Shown: one piece after another, positions 17,571-25,773 of the stretch
Position numbering within the stretch: position 1 is the stretch's first letter
Layout of the letters: every line of letters starts with the position of its first letter
Source of the DNA: Methylosinus sporium
Lineage (GTDB): Bacteria > Pseudomonadota > Alphaproteobacteria > Rhizobiales > Beijerinckiaceae
Assembly (NCBI RefSeq): GCF_003113265.1
Contig: NZ_PUIV01000010.1
Coordinates: 37,220 to 101,219, forward strand
Reading direction: 5' to 3'
DNA: 64,000 bases
Program-made: the position numbers and the translations under genes
Notes under the pieces: generated by a model
Database searches by the model: none
Told to the model about the DNA's origin: nothing
Seen by the model: the letters and a program-made list of their open reading frames with translations, nothing else

Positions 17571-18059
17571 ATGCTGGACAAGAAGACGCCGCTCTTTGCG
17601 CAGACCCACGATTACGTATCGATCTTCCCGGCGCGCGTGCTGCGGCACGAGCCGGACGTCGGCCTTTCCACGCTGTTTTTCGCCGGCGGCGAATTGCGCG
17701 TGCCCTTGGTCGACGCCGCCGTCGGAGCCGCGATCGAGGTGGAGATCGACGCCCGCGACGTCTCCCTCGCCCTTTCGCGGCCGATGGATGTCTCCATCCT
17801 CAATCGCCTGCCGGCCGAGATCGTCGAGCTGGATTTTCTGCCGCCGCCCTTCACGCGCGCGAGCCTGTCGCTCGGCGGCGCCCGCATAGACGCGCTGATC
17901 ACCCATGAATCGGTGGAGCGCCTGGCGCTGGTCGAGGGACTCTCGGCCTGGGCCATGATCAAGGCCGTCGCGATCAGCGGCCGGACGCTCGATCCCGACG
18001 AGGCTCCGTTTCCGCGTCACTGGCCGTCTTCTGATAGGACCAATCGAGCGCGCCGATGA
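17571..18059 (+). CDS. Free-standing ModC-type di-TOBE (molbindin-like) domain protein
   Basis: The 162-residue protein is colinear with the C-terminal regulatory part of ModC. A first TOBE-like half spans residues ~10-75 (YVSIFPARVLRHEPDVGLST, then EIDARDVSLALSRPMDVSIL). A second spans ~78-145 (NRLPAEIVELDFLPP, then ITHESVERLALVEGLSAWAM and IKAVAIS). The ABC ATPase domain is absent, and the upstream DNA holds a stem-loop rather than a truncated ATPase. TOBE domains bind molybdate or tungstate, so this is probably a Mo-binding or buffering protein, or the detached sensor half of a ModE-like regulator. Its last ~28 codons overlap convergently by 86 bases with the ModE-like gene. Confidence 0.8.
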   Translation: MLDKKTPLFAQTHDYVSIFPARVLRHEPDVGLSTLFFAGGELRVPLVDAAVGAAIEVEIDARDVSLALSRPMDVSILNRLPAEIVELDFLPPPFTRASLSLGGARIDALITHESVERLALVEGLSAWAMIKAVAISGRTLDPDEAPFPRHWPSSDRTNRARR

Positions 18060-18390
18060 TCTCGTCCAAGGTGCGCTTGGCCGAATTGGCGGCATGGCGC
18101 TCGATCGAGCGATAGACGCTCACCAGCCGCTCGCCGAAGGGCGTGATCTCCGCCCCGCCCTCGCGTCGTCCTGGAAACGTCGCCACCACCGGACTTTCGA
18201 AAGTGCGGTTGAGCGCATCCACCGACAGCCAGCATTTGCGATAGGACACGCCGAGCGCACGGCTCGCCCCGATGATCGATCGCTCCTTGCGCAGCGCGTC
18301 GATCAGTTCAAGGTCCGCCGGAGCGAGAACTCCGCCATTGGGCAGCTTCAAAATCACGCCGACCTGCGGCGCATCCGCGTCTGTTCGCAT
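17974..18390 (-). CDS. ModE-type winged-helix DNA-binding protein without TOBE domains
   Basis: This is 138 residues from ATG 18390. Residues ~10-115 match the ModE N-terminal LysR-like winged helix (LIDALRKERSIIGASRALGV, SYRKCWLSVDALNRTF, and GGAEITPFGERLVSVYRSI). The protein then stops after a basic tail and has no molybdate-binding TOBE domain. It lies 88 bases downstream of the second EF2563 gene on the same strand, so the two may form an operon. A convergent di-TOBE gene overlaps its 3' end. It probably binds DNA in the island; how it senses Mo is unclear. The frame extends upstream of the ATG but without conserved sequence. Confidence 0.82.
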   Translation of the reverse strand: MRTDADAPQVGVILKLPNGGVLAPADLELIDALRKERSIIGASRALGVSYRKCWLSVDALNRTFESPVVATFPGRREGGAEITPFGERLVSVYRSIERHAANSAKRTLDEIIGALDWSYQKTASDAETEPRRDRASGR

Positions 18391-18431
18391 CGTCCCGGGC
18401 CTCCTTAAGACGCCGCGATCTGTATCGAACA

Positions 18432-18449
18432 AAATATAGCTGAAATACG
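18432..18449 (-). promoter_or_regulatory. Direct AAATAYR pair upstream of the ModE-like gene
   Basis: AAATATA (18432-18438) and AAATACG (18443-18449) are direct repeats 4 bases apart, 42 bases upstream of the ModE-like start and within the gap after the second EF2563 gene. They resemble the inverted AAATAYG pair at 17532-17552. Confidence 0.3.
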
Positions 18450-18478
18450 ACGCTGCTGTCACATACGGGACAGGATTG

Positions 18479-19348
18479 TCAGTGGGCGACGAAGGGCCCC
18501 TCGATCCGCGTCGCATTCTGCTTGGCGAGTTCGATGCGAATCGCCCGGCTGACGCCGCTCGCGACCAGCGCCGAACGCTCGTCTATGCCGGTCCATTTGG
18601 CCGAGCGGCCGCGTGGATCGATCTCGAGCAATTTGACCCCGGCGGGAATATGCAGCCCGTCGCGGACGACGCCGCGCAGCACGCCGTCGAGCGGCGCGGT
18701 CACCGGCTCGCCGTTCAAATGGCCGACGACGAAATCCTTGAACACGCGGACGCCGATATCGACGGCGGAATGCCACAGGCCCGGCTTTTGGGAATAGGCG
18801 AAGCGCTCCTCGCCGACATCGCCGAGACGATTGGGGACATGGTCCGCCGGCTCGGTGGCCCCCTCCTGGATAATGAGGCCCTCCTGCGCAGGCTTGGTCT
18901 CGATCGCAATGTCGCAATTGCGGCCGACGGCGAAATTGGGCCCGAGGCCGACCGCCACTTTGGCCAAATGGCGCAGATCGGGCGTGGCCCGATATTTCTG
19001 CATCCGCGCATCGACCAGCGCATGGGCCGTCCGAATGGCCACGAGATCGTGGAACTGCAGCGGCGTCACGGCGACCTTGGTCGTGTAGTCGAGAATTTCG
19101 ACGAGTTCGATCGTCGAATCGGCGCGTTCGGCCTCTACCTCTTCGAGCGTGATGCGCTCGCCATAGAGGCAGTCGTTGAACGCCATCTGGCGGCGGATGA
19201 CCGGCGGAAACGCGTCATGGCTGAGCACGCAGGCCCAGCCGATCCGATTCATATGCACGGCGACCGCCGAGGCGATCTCATTCGTTCCTAAAATGACGGC
19301 CAGCGGTCGTTTCCGCCGCGGCGTCGCAATTTCGTGTCGAGGGCGCAT
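18479..19348 (-). CDS. EF2563/YqeB-family molybdenum-hydroxylase accessory protein (paralogue B)
   Basis: This is 289 residues and the same family as 15992-16834, but clearly diverged. It has a Rossmann-like start (LAVILGTNEIASAVAVHMNR), a middle KVAVGLGPNFAVGRNCDIAI, and a C-terminal EPVTAPLDGVLRGVVRDGLH block aligned with the paralogue's VPAPYGGRIRGIVKQGR. The function is presumed to be in molybdenum enzyme maturation. It is followed by the ModE-like gene. Upstream (19349-19516) is an AT-rich stretch (around 19405-19440), the most AT-rich DNA of the island and a likely promoter region. Confidence 0.78.
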   Translation of the reverse strand: MRPRHEIATPRRKRPLAVILGTNEIASAVAVHMNRIGWACVLSHDAFPPVIRRQMAFNDCLYGERITLEEVEAERADSTIELVEILDYTTKVAVTPLQFHDLVAIRTAHALVDARMQKYRATPDLRHLAKVAVGLGPNFAVGRNCDIAIETKPAQEGLIIQEGATEPADHVPNRLGDVGEERFAYSQKPGLWHSAVDIGVRVFKDFVVGHLNGEPVTAPLDGVLRGVVRDGLHIPAGVKLLEIDPRGRSAKWTGIDERSALVASGVSRAIRIELAKQNATRIEGPFVAH

Positions 19349-19516
19349 CGCTCACTCCTGATCTGGGCAGTCGGAAGCAAGCGGCGCGCCAGCGCTAAGG
19401 CGGATATATTATTATTATTTTTCAATATGATATAAAAATTCACAGCGCCCGCTCACGCGACGCACCTATATTGTCGCGTATATAACAGTGGCGGTTTCCG
19501 ACCGTTTGTCGGGCGC

Positions 19517-19852
19517 TCAGGCGCCGTCGGCGCGAAAATGTGCGGCGAGCCAGACGGTCGGCAGCGTCGCATCGGTCCATTCGACGCGATGGCGGCGATG
19601 CGCGGGGATTTCGAGATAATCGCCGGGCGCGAGGGTCAGAACCTCGTCGCGATCGGCGAATCGAAGACCGGCGGAGCCGGCGAGCAGGATCACCCATTCG
19701 GCCTCCTCCTGATCGTGCCAGAAGCCGGGCGGACTGGCCTGGCCGAAGGAGACGATTCGCTCGAGGCGGACGCCCGGCGCGGCGAGCAGAGGCAGAAACT
19801 GCTCCTGCTCCGCCTTTTCCGGCAGATCGACGAAAATATTCCCGAGGCGCAT
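19517..19852 (-). CDS. Small cupin-domain protein
   Basis: The 111-residue protein is one cupin barrel. The first motif is around FWHDQEEAEWVILLAGSAGL, with His and Glu metal-ligand candidates. The second is around LAPGDYLEIPAHRRHRVEW, with a His in PAHRRH. Proteins like this are small metal-binding epimerases, dioxygenases or sensors; the substrate cannot be inferred. It has no signal peptide. It precedes the molybdenum genes on the same strand but is separated by the AT-rich promoter region, so operon membership is uncertain. ccrM ends 45 bases upstream of it. Confidence 0.78.
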   Translation of the reverse strand: MRLGNIFVDLPEKAEQEQFLPLLAAPGVRLERIVSFGQASPPGFWHDQEEAEWVILLAGSAGLRFADRDEVLTLAPGDYLEIPAHRRHRVEWTDATLPTVWLAAHFRADGA

Positions 19853-19897
19853 ATGACCTCCGCTGCGGGCGTTGGTCCGCGCATCGCCGCGATGCGA

Positions 19898-21088
<1,191 letters not shown>

Positions 21089-21224
21089 TCACCGGCTACG
21101 CAACCAACGCTGCGAACAATGCCCGATCGCGGTAAAAGCCGGGTTTAGAGAGCCCATGCGCGGCTGTCTCTTTTCCGCACGCCTTCGTTAAGAAATCGCA
21201 AGTTCACCAGTTATTTACGAAACA

Positions 21225-21851
21225 TCATGACACGCCGGCGCCGCCGAGGCGCGGCTCCCGCAGCGGCGCGAAGCTCATGCGATGGAAGGGCGTCGGGCCA
21301 TGTATGCGCAGTGCTGCGAGATGCTCCGCCGTGCCATAGCCTGCGTTGGTCTCGAATCCGTAATGAGGATAGAGCGCGGCGAGCCGGCGCATCTGGCGGT
21401 CGCGCGCGACTTTGGCGACGATCGACGCCGCCGCGATAGAAAGCGACAGCGCGTCTCCTTTGACGATCGCCTCGCCCGGGCAAGCGAGCTTCGGCAAATC
21501 ACGGCCGTCGACCAGCACGTAATTCGGCGTGACATGCAGCGCCCCCACCGCCCGCCCCATTGCGAGCAGCGTCGCCCGGCGGATGTTCAGCCGGTCGATC
21601 TCCTCTACGCTGGCGAAGGCGACGCCGATCGCCAGCGCGCTCGCGGCGATGCGCTCGAAGGCCGCCTCCCGCGCCTTGGCCGACAGCGCTTTGGAATCGT
21701 CGATCCCCTCCGGCAGGCGGCGTGGATCGAGAATCACCGCCGCCGCCGCGACCGGCCCCGCGAGCGGGCCGCGTCCGACCTCGTCGACGCCGGCGACCGG
21801 CCGAGCGCCGTCGCGCAGAATGCGCGTTTCGGTGAGAAAATGTGGGGGCAT
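21225..21851 (-). CDS. rnhB: Ribonuclease HII
   Basis: This is 208 residues, typical for RNase HII. The catalytic DEVGRG motif is at residues 23-28 ([16 protein letters not shown]), followed by [11 protein letters not shown], and the [17 protein letters not shown] segment with the remaining conserved residues. It removes ribonucleotides from DNA/RNA hybrids during replication and repair. It lies between ccrM and a radical SAM gene on the same strand; the 82-base gap to the radical SAM gene is compatible with cotranscription. Confidence 0.93.
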   Translation of the reverse strand: MPPHFLTETRILRDGARPVAGVDEVGRGPLAGPVAAAAVILDPRRLPEGIDDSKALSAKAREAAFERIAASALAIGVAFASVEEIDRLNIRRATLLAMGRAVGALHVTPNYVLVDGRDLPKLACPGEAIVKGDALSLSIAAASIVAKVARDRQMRRLAALYPHYGFETNAGYGTAEHLAALRIHGPTPFHRMSFAPLREPRLGGAGVS

Positions 21852-21932
21852 ATGCGCTCGGCTCGGTCGAAAAGGGGGCGGCTGAAAAAAACACAGCGGC
21901 GGGATCGAGGCAATCGATCGGCGAGCGGGCCG

Positions 21933-23114
21933 TCAAAAAAGGCTGAGCTGCTCGGCCCCGCAGCTGGGCGGCCGAAAAAGATCGGCGCGCAGCCGCGTGC
22001 GGGAGAAGCCGAGCCGCGTCGAAGCGAGCTCGAAACGTCGGCCTACCATCCATGCGTAGGGGCCGTCCCCCGTCATGCGCTTGTCGAAGGAGGGATCATA
22101 GAGCTTGCCGTCGCGCGCCGAGCGCACCAGCGACAGCACATGCCGGGCCTTGGCCGGGAAATGGGTGACGAGCCATTCGCTGAACAGCTCCCGCAGCTCG
22201 AGCGGCAGGCGCAGCATCACATAGCCGGCCTCGCGCGCGCCGGCGGCATGGGCGCGCGTCAATATGGTCTCGATCTCGGCGTCATTGAACGCCGGAATGA
22301 TCGGCGCGACCAGAACCGCGACCGGAATTCCGGCCTCGGCCAGCCGCTCGATCGTGGCGAGGCGGCGCTCCGGCGAGGCGGCGCGCGGCTCCATCGCCCG
22401 CGCCAGCGCCGGATCGAGCGTCGTCACCGAGATCGCGACCTTGACGAGGCCCTTGCGCGCCATGGGCGCGAGAATGTCGATGTCTCGAACGACCAGCGAG
22501 CTCTTCGTCACTATGCCGATCGGATGATCGGCGCGGCTCGCTACTTCGAGCAGGCCGCGGGTGATGCGATAGCGCTTCTCGAGCGGCTGATAGGGATCGG
22601 TGTTGGCGCCGATGGCGATGGTCTTCGGCGAATAATTGCGCGCCGACAATTCGCGCTCCAGCAATTGCGCCGCACCCTCCTTGACGAAAATCTCCGTCTC
22701 GAAATCGAGGCCCGGCGAGAGGCCCATGTAGGCGTGGCTCGGCCGCGCATAGCAATAGACGCAGCCATGCTCGCAGCCGCGATAGGGATTGATGGAGCGA
22801 TCGAAGGAAATATCCGGCGAGTCGTTGCGCGTGATGATCGTCTTCGCCCGCTCGGCATGGACATTGGTGCGGAACTCGCCGAGTTCCTCGATCGAGCTCC
22901 AGCCGTCATCGGTCTCGATGCGTCGCTCGCGTTCGAAACGGCCGCTCTCATTGGAGAGCGCGCCGCGCCCGCGCCGCCGCGCCGGATCGACGATCGGCCG
23001 CTCCTCGGAGGAGAAATTCACCACCGCGCCGATCGCCTCCCGGCTCAGCTGCGCCGCTTGGCGCCAGTCGCTTTTTTCCGATTTTTCGATCAGACGTTTC
23101 GCCGAGCTCGCCAT
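21933..23114 (-). CDS. PA0069/SplB-related radical SAM protein, predicted LexA-controlled
   Basis: This is 393 residues. The radical SAM cluster motif is Cx3Cx2C (Cys114, Cys118, Cys121 in NPYRGCEHGCVYCYARP). The basic RRRGRGA N-terminal signature is typical of the PA0069 family, and the protein belongs to the broad group related to spore photoproduct lyase (COG1533). The substrate is unknown. DNA repair is suggested by the family relationship and by two consecutive LexA boxes over a promoter about 190 bases upstream (23289-23339). AAGGAG lies 9 bases before the ATG. rnhB and ccrM follow on the same strand. Confidence 0.88.
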   Translation of the reverse strand: MASSAKRLIEKSEKSDWRQAAQLSREAIGAVVNFSSEERPIVDPARRRGRGALSNESGRFERERRIETDDGWSSIEELGEFRTNVHAERAKTIITRNDSPDISFDRSINPYRGCEHGCVYCYARPSHAYMGLSPGLDFETEIFVKEGAAQLLERELSARNYSPKTIAIGANTDPYQPLEKRYRITRGLLEVASRADHPIGIVTKSSLVVRDIDILAPMARKGLVKVAISVTTLDPALARAMEPRAASPERRLATIERLAEAGIPVAVLVAPIIPAFNDAEIETILTRAHAAGAREAGYVMLRLPLELRELFSEWLVTHFPAKARHVLSLVRSARDGKLYDPSFDKRMTGDGPYAWMVGRRFELASTRLGFSRTRLRADLFRPPSCGAEQLSLF

Positions 23115-23135
23115 GGCGACAATCTCCTTGCCGGC

Positions 23136-23294
23136 CTACTCCACCGGCGTCTCGGCCGGCCTTTCGCCGGCTCGCGGCGTCGCTTCGGCTCGCGGCGCGA
23201 CACGCCCATGCGCGACACTGGGGCGCCTCGCGACCGCGAGCCTCGATGCGACGCTTACAACTCGAGGGGACTTGTTTACCGACGCAAAGAACAT
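23136..23294 (-). CDS. Possible 52-codon small ORF in the SOS-controlled leader
   Basis: An ATG at 23294 opens a 52-residue frame (starting MFFASVNKSPRVVSVASRL, Arg/Ala/Val-rich) and ends at TAG 23136-23138, 21 bases before the radical SAM start. The predicted transcription start is only about 10 bases upstream and there is no Shine-Dalgarno sequence. Chance frames of this size are common at this GC content. It is listed because SOS promoters often drive small proteins; confidence is low. Confidence 0.2.
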   Translation of the reverse strand: MFFASVNKSPRVVSVASRLAVARRPSVAHGRVAPRAEATPRAGERPAETPVE

Positions 23295-23339
23295 TTACCG
23301 AACGACAGAACATATATGGAACATTTCTGGGGCCGTCAA
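23289..23339 (-). promoter_or_regulatory. Sigma70-like promoter with two LexA (SOS) boxes
   Basis: On the minus strand, -35 TTGACG (23339-23334) and -10 TATATG (23316-23311) are separated by exactly 17 bases. Two alphaproteobacterial LexA boxes of the direct-repeat form GTTC-N7-GTTC lie at 23322-23308 and 23303-23289, with 4 bases between them. The first covers the -10 element and the second the expected start region near 23304. This should be a strongly LexA-repressed promoter reading into the radical SAM gene. Confidence 0.8.
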
Positions 23340-23396
23340 GCCTCCTCGTCTCGTTCGATCGCGCCTCTTCGCGCAGCCGAGCTCCGGTCGACTATT

Positions 23397-24845
23397 TCAG
23401 GCCGCATCCTCGGATCGGCGCCTCGCGTCGGCGACGTCCGCGAGCGGACGGCCGGGCGCCTCGCTGCTCTGGGCGGCGCTTCTGCGCAGCGTGATGCGAA
23501 AGGTGGCGCCGCCGCCGCTGGTTTCGTCCACGCCGATCGATCCGCCCATCTGCTCGACGAGCGTCTTCGAAATGGCGAGACCGAGGCCGATTCCATTGCT
23601 CTTATTGTCGCGCCGCCAGAACGGCTCGAAAATCTTCTCGCGATCGGCGCGCGGAACGCCGGCGCCATGATCGACGACCTCGACGACCGCGGTCGACGAC
23701 GCGCGGACCAATATGAGGCCGCCGCGCGGTTCGGCGCGCAGCGCATTGTCGAGAAGATTGGCGACGACGCATTCGAGCGCCCATCCGTCGCCCGTGACGA
23801 TCGTCGGCTCGCGTGGCGGCTCGAATTCGATGCGCCGGCCGTTCTCGATGATGAGCGGCGTATGATCGGCGACCATTGCGAGAACGACGGCGCCGAGATC
23901 CATGTCGACATCGGCGCGAGCGTCGCGCATCGAAAATCGCGCGCTCGCCAATAATTGCTCGACGATCGTCTGCACGCGGCGAATGTCGCGCTTCATATCG
24001 CGCCGAAACGCGGCGTCGTCGGGATTGTCCGCATGGGCGCGCATGATCGCGATCGGCGTGCGCAGCTCATGGGCCGCATTGGCGGTGAAGCGGCGCTGCG
24101 CCGCGACGCCCGCATTGAGGCGCGTCAGCGCGTCATTGACCGCCTCGATGAAGGGCGCGATCTCCTTCGGCGCGTCATCGGCTTCGATGCGCTTGTGCAG
24201 CGTGTTCACATCGATCGCCGCCACATCGGCGGCGGCGGCGCGCAATGGCGAAAGACCGCGCCGCACGACGATCCATGCGATGGCGAGCGCGCAGAGCACG
24301 GCAGGCGCGACGACAGCGGCGCTGTGCGGCGTCAGGAACAAGGCCGCCACAGCGAAGAGATCGTCCCAGGCGAAACGATAATTATAGGCTGCGATCGCGC
24401 AGGCCCCGACGGCCGCCGGCGCGCGCCGCAAAAAACCACGGGCGCGAGGATCGGCGTCGCCCGGAATGCGGAACTTCAACGTCGTCGCGCCGATGCGATC
24501 GAGGCCGCCGAGCGCTTCGACCAGTTCCGGCGCCGAGCCGCTCAACGCCGCGCCATTGCAATCGAAGGCGGCGTAACGCGCTTGCGGATTGACCTCGCGA
24601 TAGGCGCGCAGCGCAGCGCTCGGCGCGAGAATGGCCTCGCCGGTCTCGGTTTTCGTCACCGAGCGCGCGACCAATCCATAGATGCGATGCTCGCCCCAAT
24701 CGTCGGGCGCGACCTGCCAGCCCGGCGCGAGGCCGGAGGCGGAGATCAGAAAATCGGTGATCGGCACCAGAAGCAAAATGCCGACCATCTGCACGACCGC
24801 GAGAGAGACGATCAAGCGCAGCGCGAGCGAGCGACGGCGCCTCAC
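23397..24845 (-). CDS. Two-component sensor histidine kinase
   Basis: The 482-residue membrane kinase has TM1 at ~9-33, a periplasmic sensor of ~130 residues, TM2 at ~175-195, HAMP at ~195-250, HisKA with phospho-acceptor His259 (TANAAHELRTPIAIMRA), and a HATPase with N-box NLLDNALRAEP, DHGAGVP and GIGLGLAISKTL. It overlaps the response-regulator gene by 4 bases (ATGA), so the pair is translationally coupled. The pair is divergent from a TonB receptor gene at 25774, so a metal or siderophore-linked signal is plausible but unproven. Confidence 0.92.
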   Translation of the reverse strand: MRRRRSLALRLIVSLAVVQMVGILLLVPITDFLISASGLAPGWQVAPDDWGEHRIYGLVARSVTKTETGEAILAPSAALRAYREVNPQARYAAFDCNGAALSGSAPELVEALGGLDRIGATTLKFRIPGDADPRARGFLRRAPAAVGACAIAAYNYRFAWDDLFAVAALFLTPHSAAVVAPAVLCALAIAWIVVRRGLSPLRAAAADVAAIDVNTLHKRIEADDAPKEIAPFIEAVNDALTRLNAGVAAQRRFTANAAHELRTPIAIMRAHADNPDDAAFRRDMKRDIRRVQTIVEQLLASARFSMRDARADVDMDLGAVVLAMVADHTPLIIENGRRIEFEPPREPTIVTGDGWALECVVANLLDNALRAEPRGGLILVRASSTAVVEVVDHGAGVPRADREKIFEPFWRRDNKSNGIGLGLAISKTLVEQMGGSIGVDETSGGGATFRITLRRSAAQSSEAPGRPLADVADARRRSEDAA

Positions 24846-25519
24846 GAGGATGCTCTCGCCAACATATAGCCGATGCCGCGCGCCGAATGAATCTCGACCT
24901 CGGCGCCGAGATCGCCGAGCCGCTTGCGCAAGCGCGACACCAGAATGTTCAGCGCATTGACGTCGACATTGTCGTCGAAGCCATAGACCTCCTCGACGAG
25001 CCGCGCGCGCAGCACGATGCGGCCGGCGCTGCGCACGAGCGTCTCCAGCAGAGCGAGCTCGCGCCGGTGCAGCACGGCGGGCGCGCCATCGACGAAAACC
25101 TCGCGCGCCGCGAGATCGAAGGAGAGTCGGCCGATGACGACGGGCGGAGCGACGGCGCCCAGGGCGCGGCGCAGGCAGGCGCGCACGCGCGCCATCAACT
25201 CGTCGAAGTCCACCGGCTTGGCGAGATAATCGTCGGCGCCGGCGTCGAGCCCGCTGACGCGCTCGCTCACCGCCTCGCAGGCGGTGAGAATGAGAATGCG
25301 CGCGTCCGGCTGCAGACGACGCAATTCGGGCAGAAGCTCGAGTCCGTCGCCGTCCGGCAGACGGCGATCGAGAATGGCGAGCCCATAGCGATGGCAGGCC
25401 AGCGCTTCTCGCGCATCGACGAGAGCGCCGACATGATCGGCGATGAAGCCCGAACGCCCGAGCCGCAGCGCGAGCGCATGGGCCATCTCCGTTTCGTCCT
25501 CGACGAGCAGCACACGCAT
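24842..25519 (-). CDS. OmpR-family response regulator
   Basis: This is 225 residues from ATG 25519. The receiver domain has the acidic pair Glu7/Asp8 (LLVEDETEMA), phospho-acceptor Asp51 (LAILDRRLPDGDGLEL) and conserved Lys in DYLAKPVDFDEL. The C-terminal OmpR winged helix contains RRELALLETLVRSAGRIV and LNILVSRLRKRLGDLGAE. It is first in the RR-HK operon, with the kinase start overlapping its stop. About 250 bases separate it from the divergent TonB receptor, which makes that receptor a candidate target. Confidence 0.93.
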   Translation of the reverse strand: MRVLLVEDETEMAHALALRLGRSGFIADHVGALVDAREALACHRYGLAILDRRLPDGDGLELLPELRRLQPDARILILTACEAVSERVSGLDAGADDYLAKPVDFDELMARVRACLRRALGAVAPPVVIGRLSFDLAAREVFVDGAPAVLHRRELALLETLVRSAGRIVLRARLVEEVYGFDDNVDVNALNILVSRLRKRLGDLGAEVEIHSARGIGYMLARASS

Positions 25520-25773
25520 CAAGGCGCGCCCTCGCTCGCCGCGCGCTCGGGAGACGCGCCGCTCGGCAGGAAAATTCGTGACATTGTTTCGTCGCTCCGC
25601 CGCACGCGAAGACTCAGAGCATAGGACAAAGCGCGCATCGAGCGCAACCGGCGACGGCGAGCGGAAATCGACGTTCTCGTCGTCCCATGTTATCTCCATG
25701 AAAGGTTGGCTTCCTACGCCCGGCGGCGATGCGGCGTGTCCCGCGGGACGAATTGAGCGACAAAGGAGGCCCT

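Noticed and set aside
21181..21200. Possible CtrA half-site (TTAA) upstream of ccrM
   Set aside because: Only one TTAA half is present and the second half at N7 is not TTAA, so CtrA control is not supported from sequence alone.
22948..23313. 121-codon minus-strand frame starting inside the LexA boxes
   Set aside because: Its start lies upstream of the predicted transcription start, it has no ribosome-binding site, and it runs into the radical SAM coding sequence in another frame.
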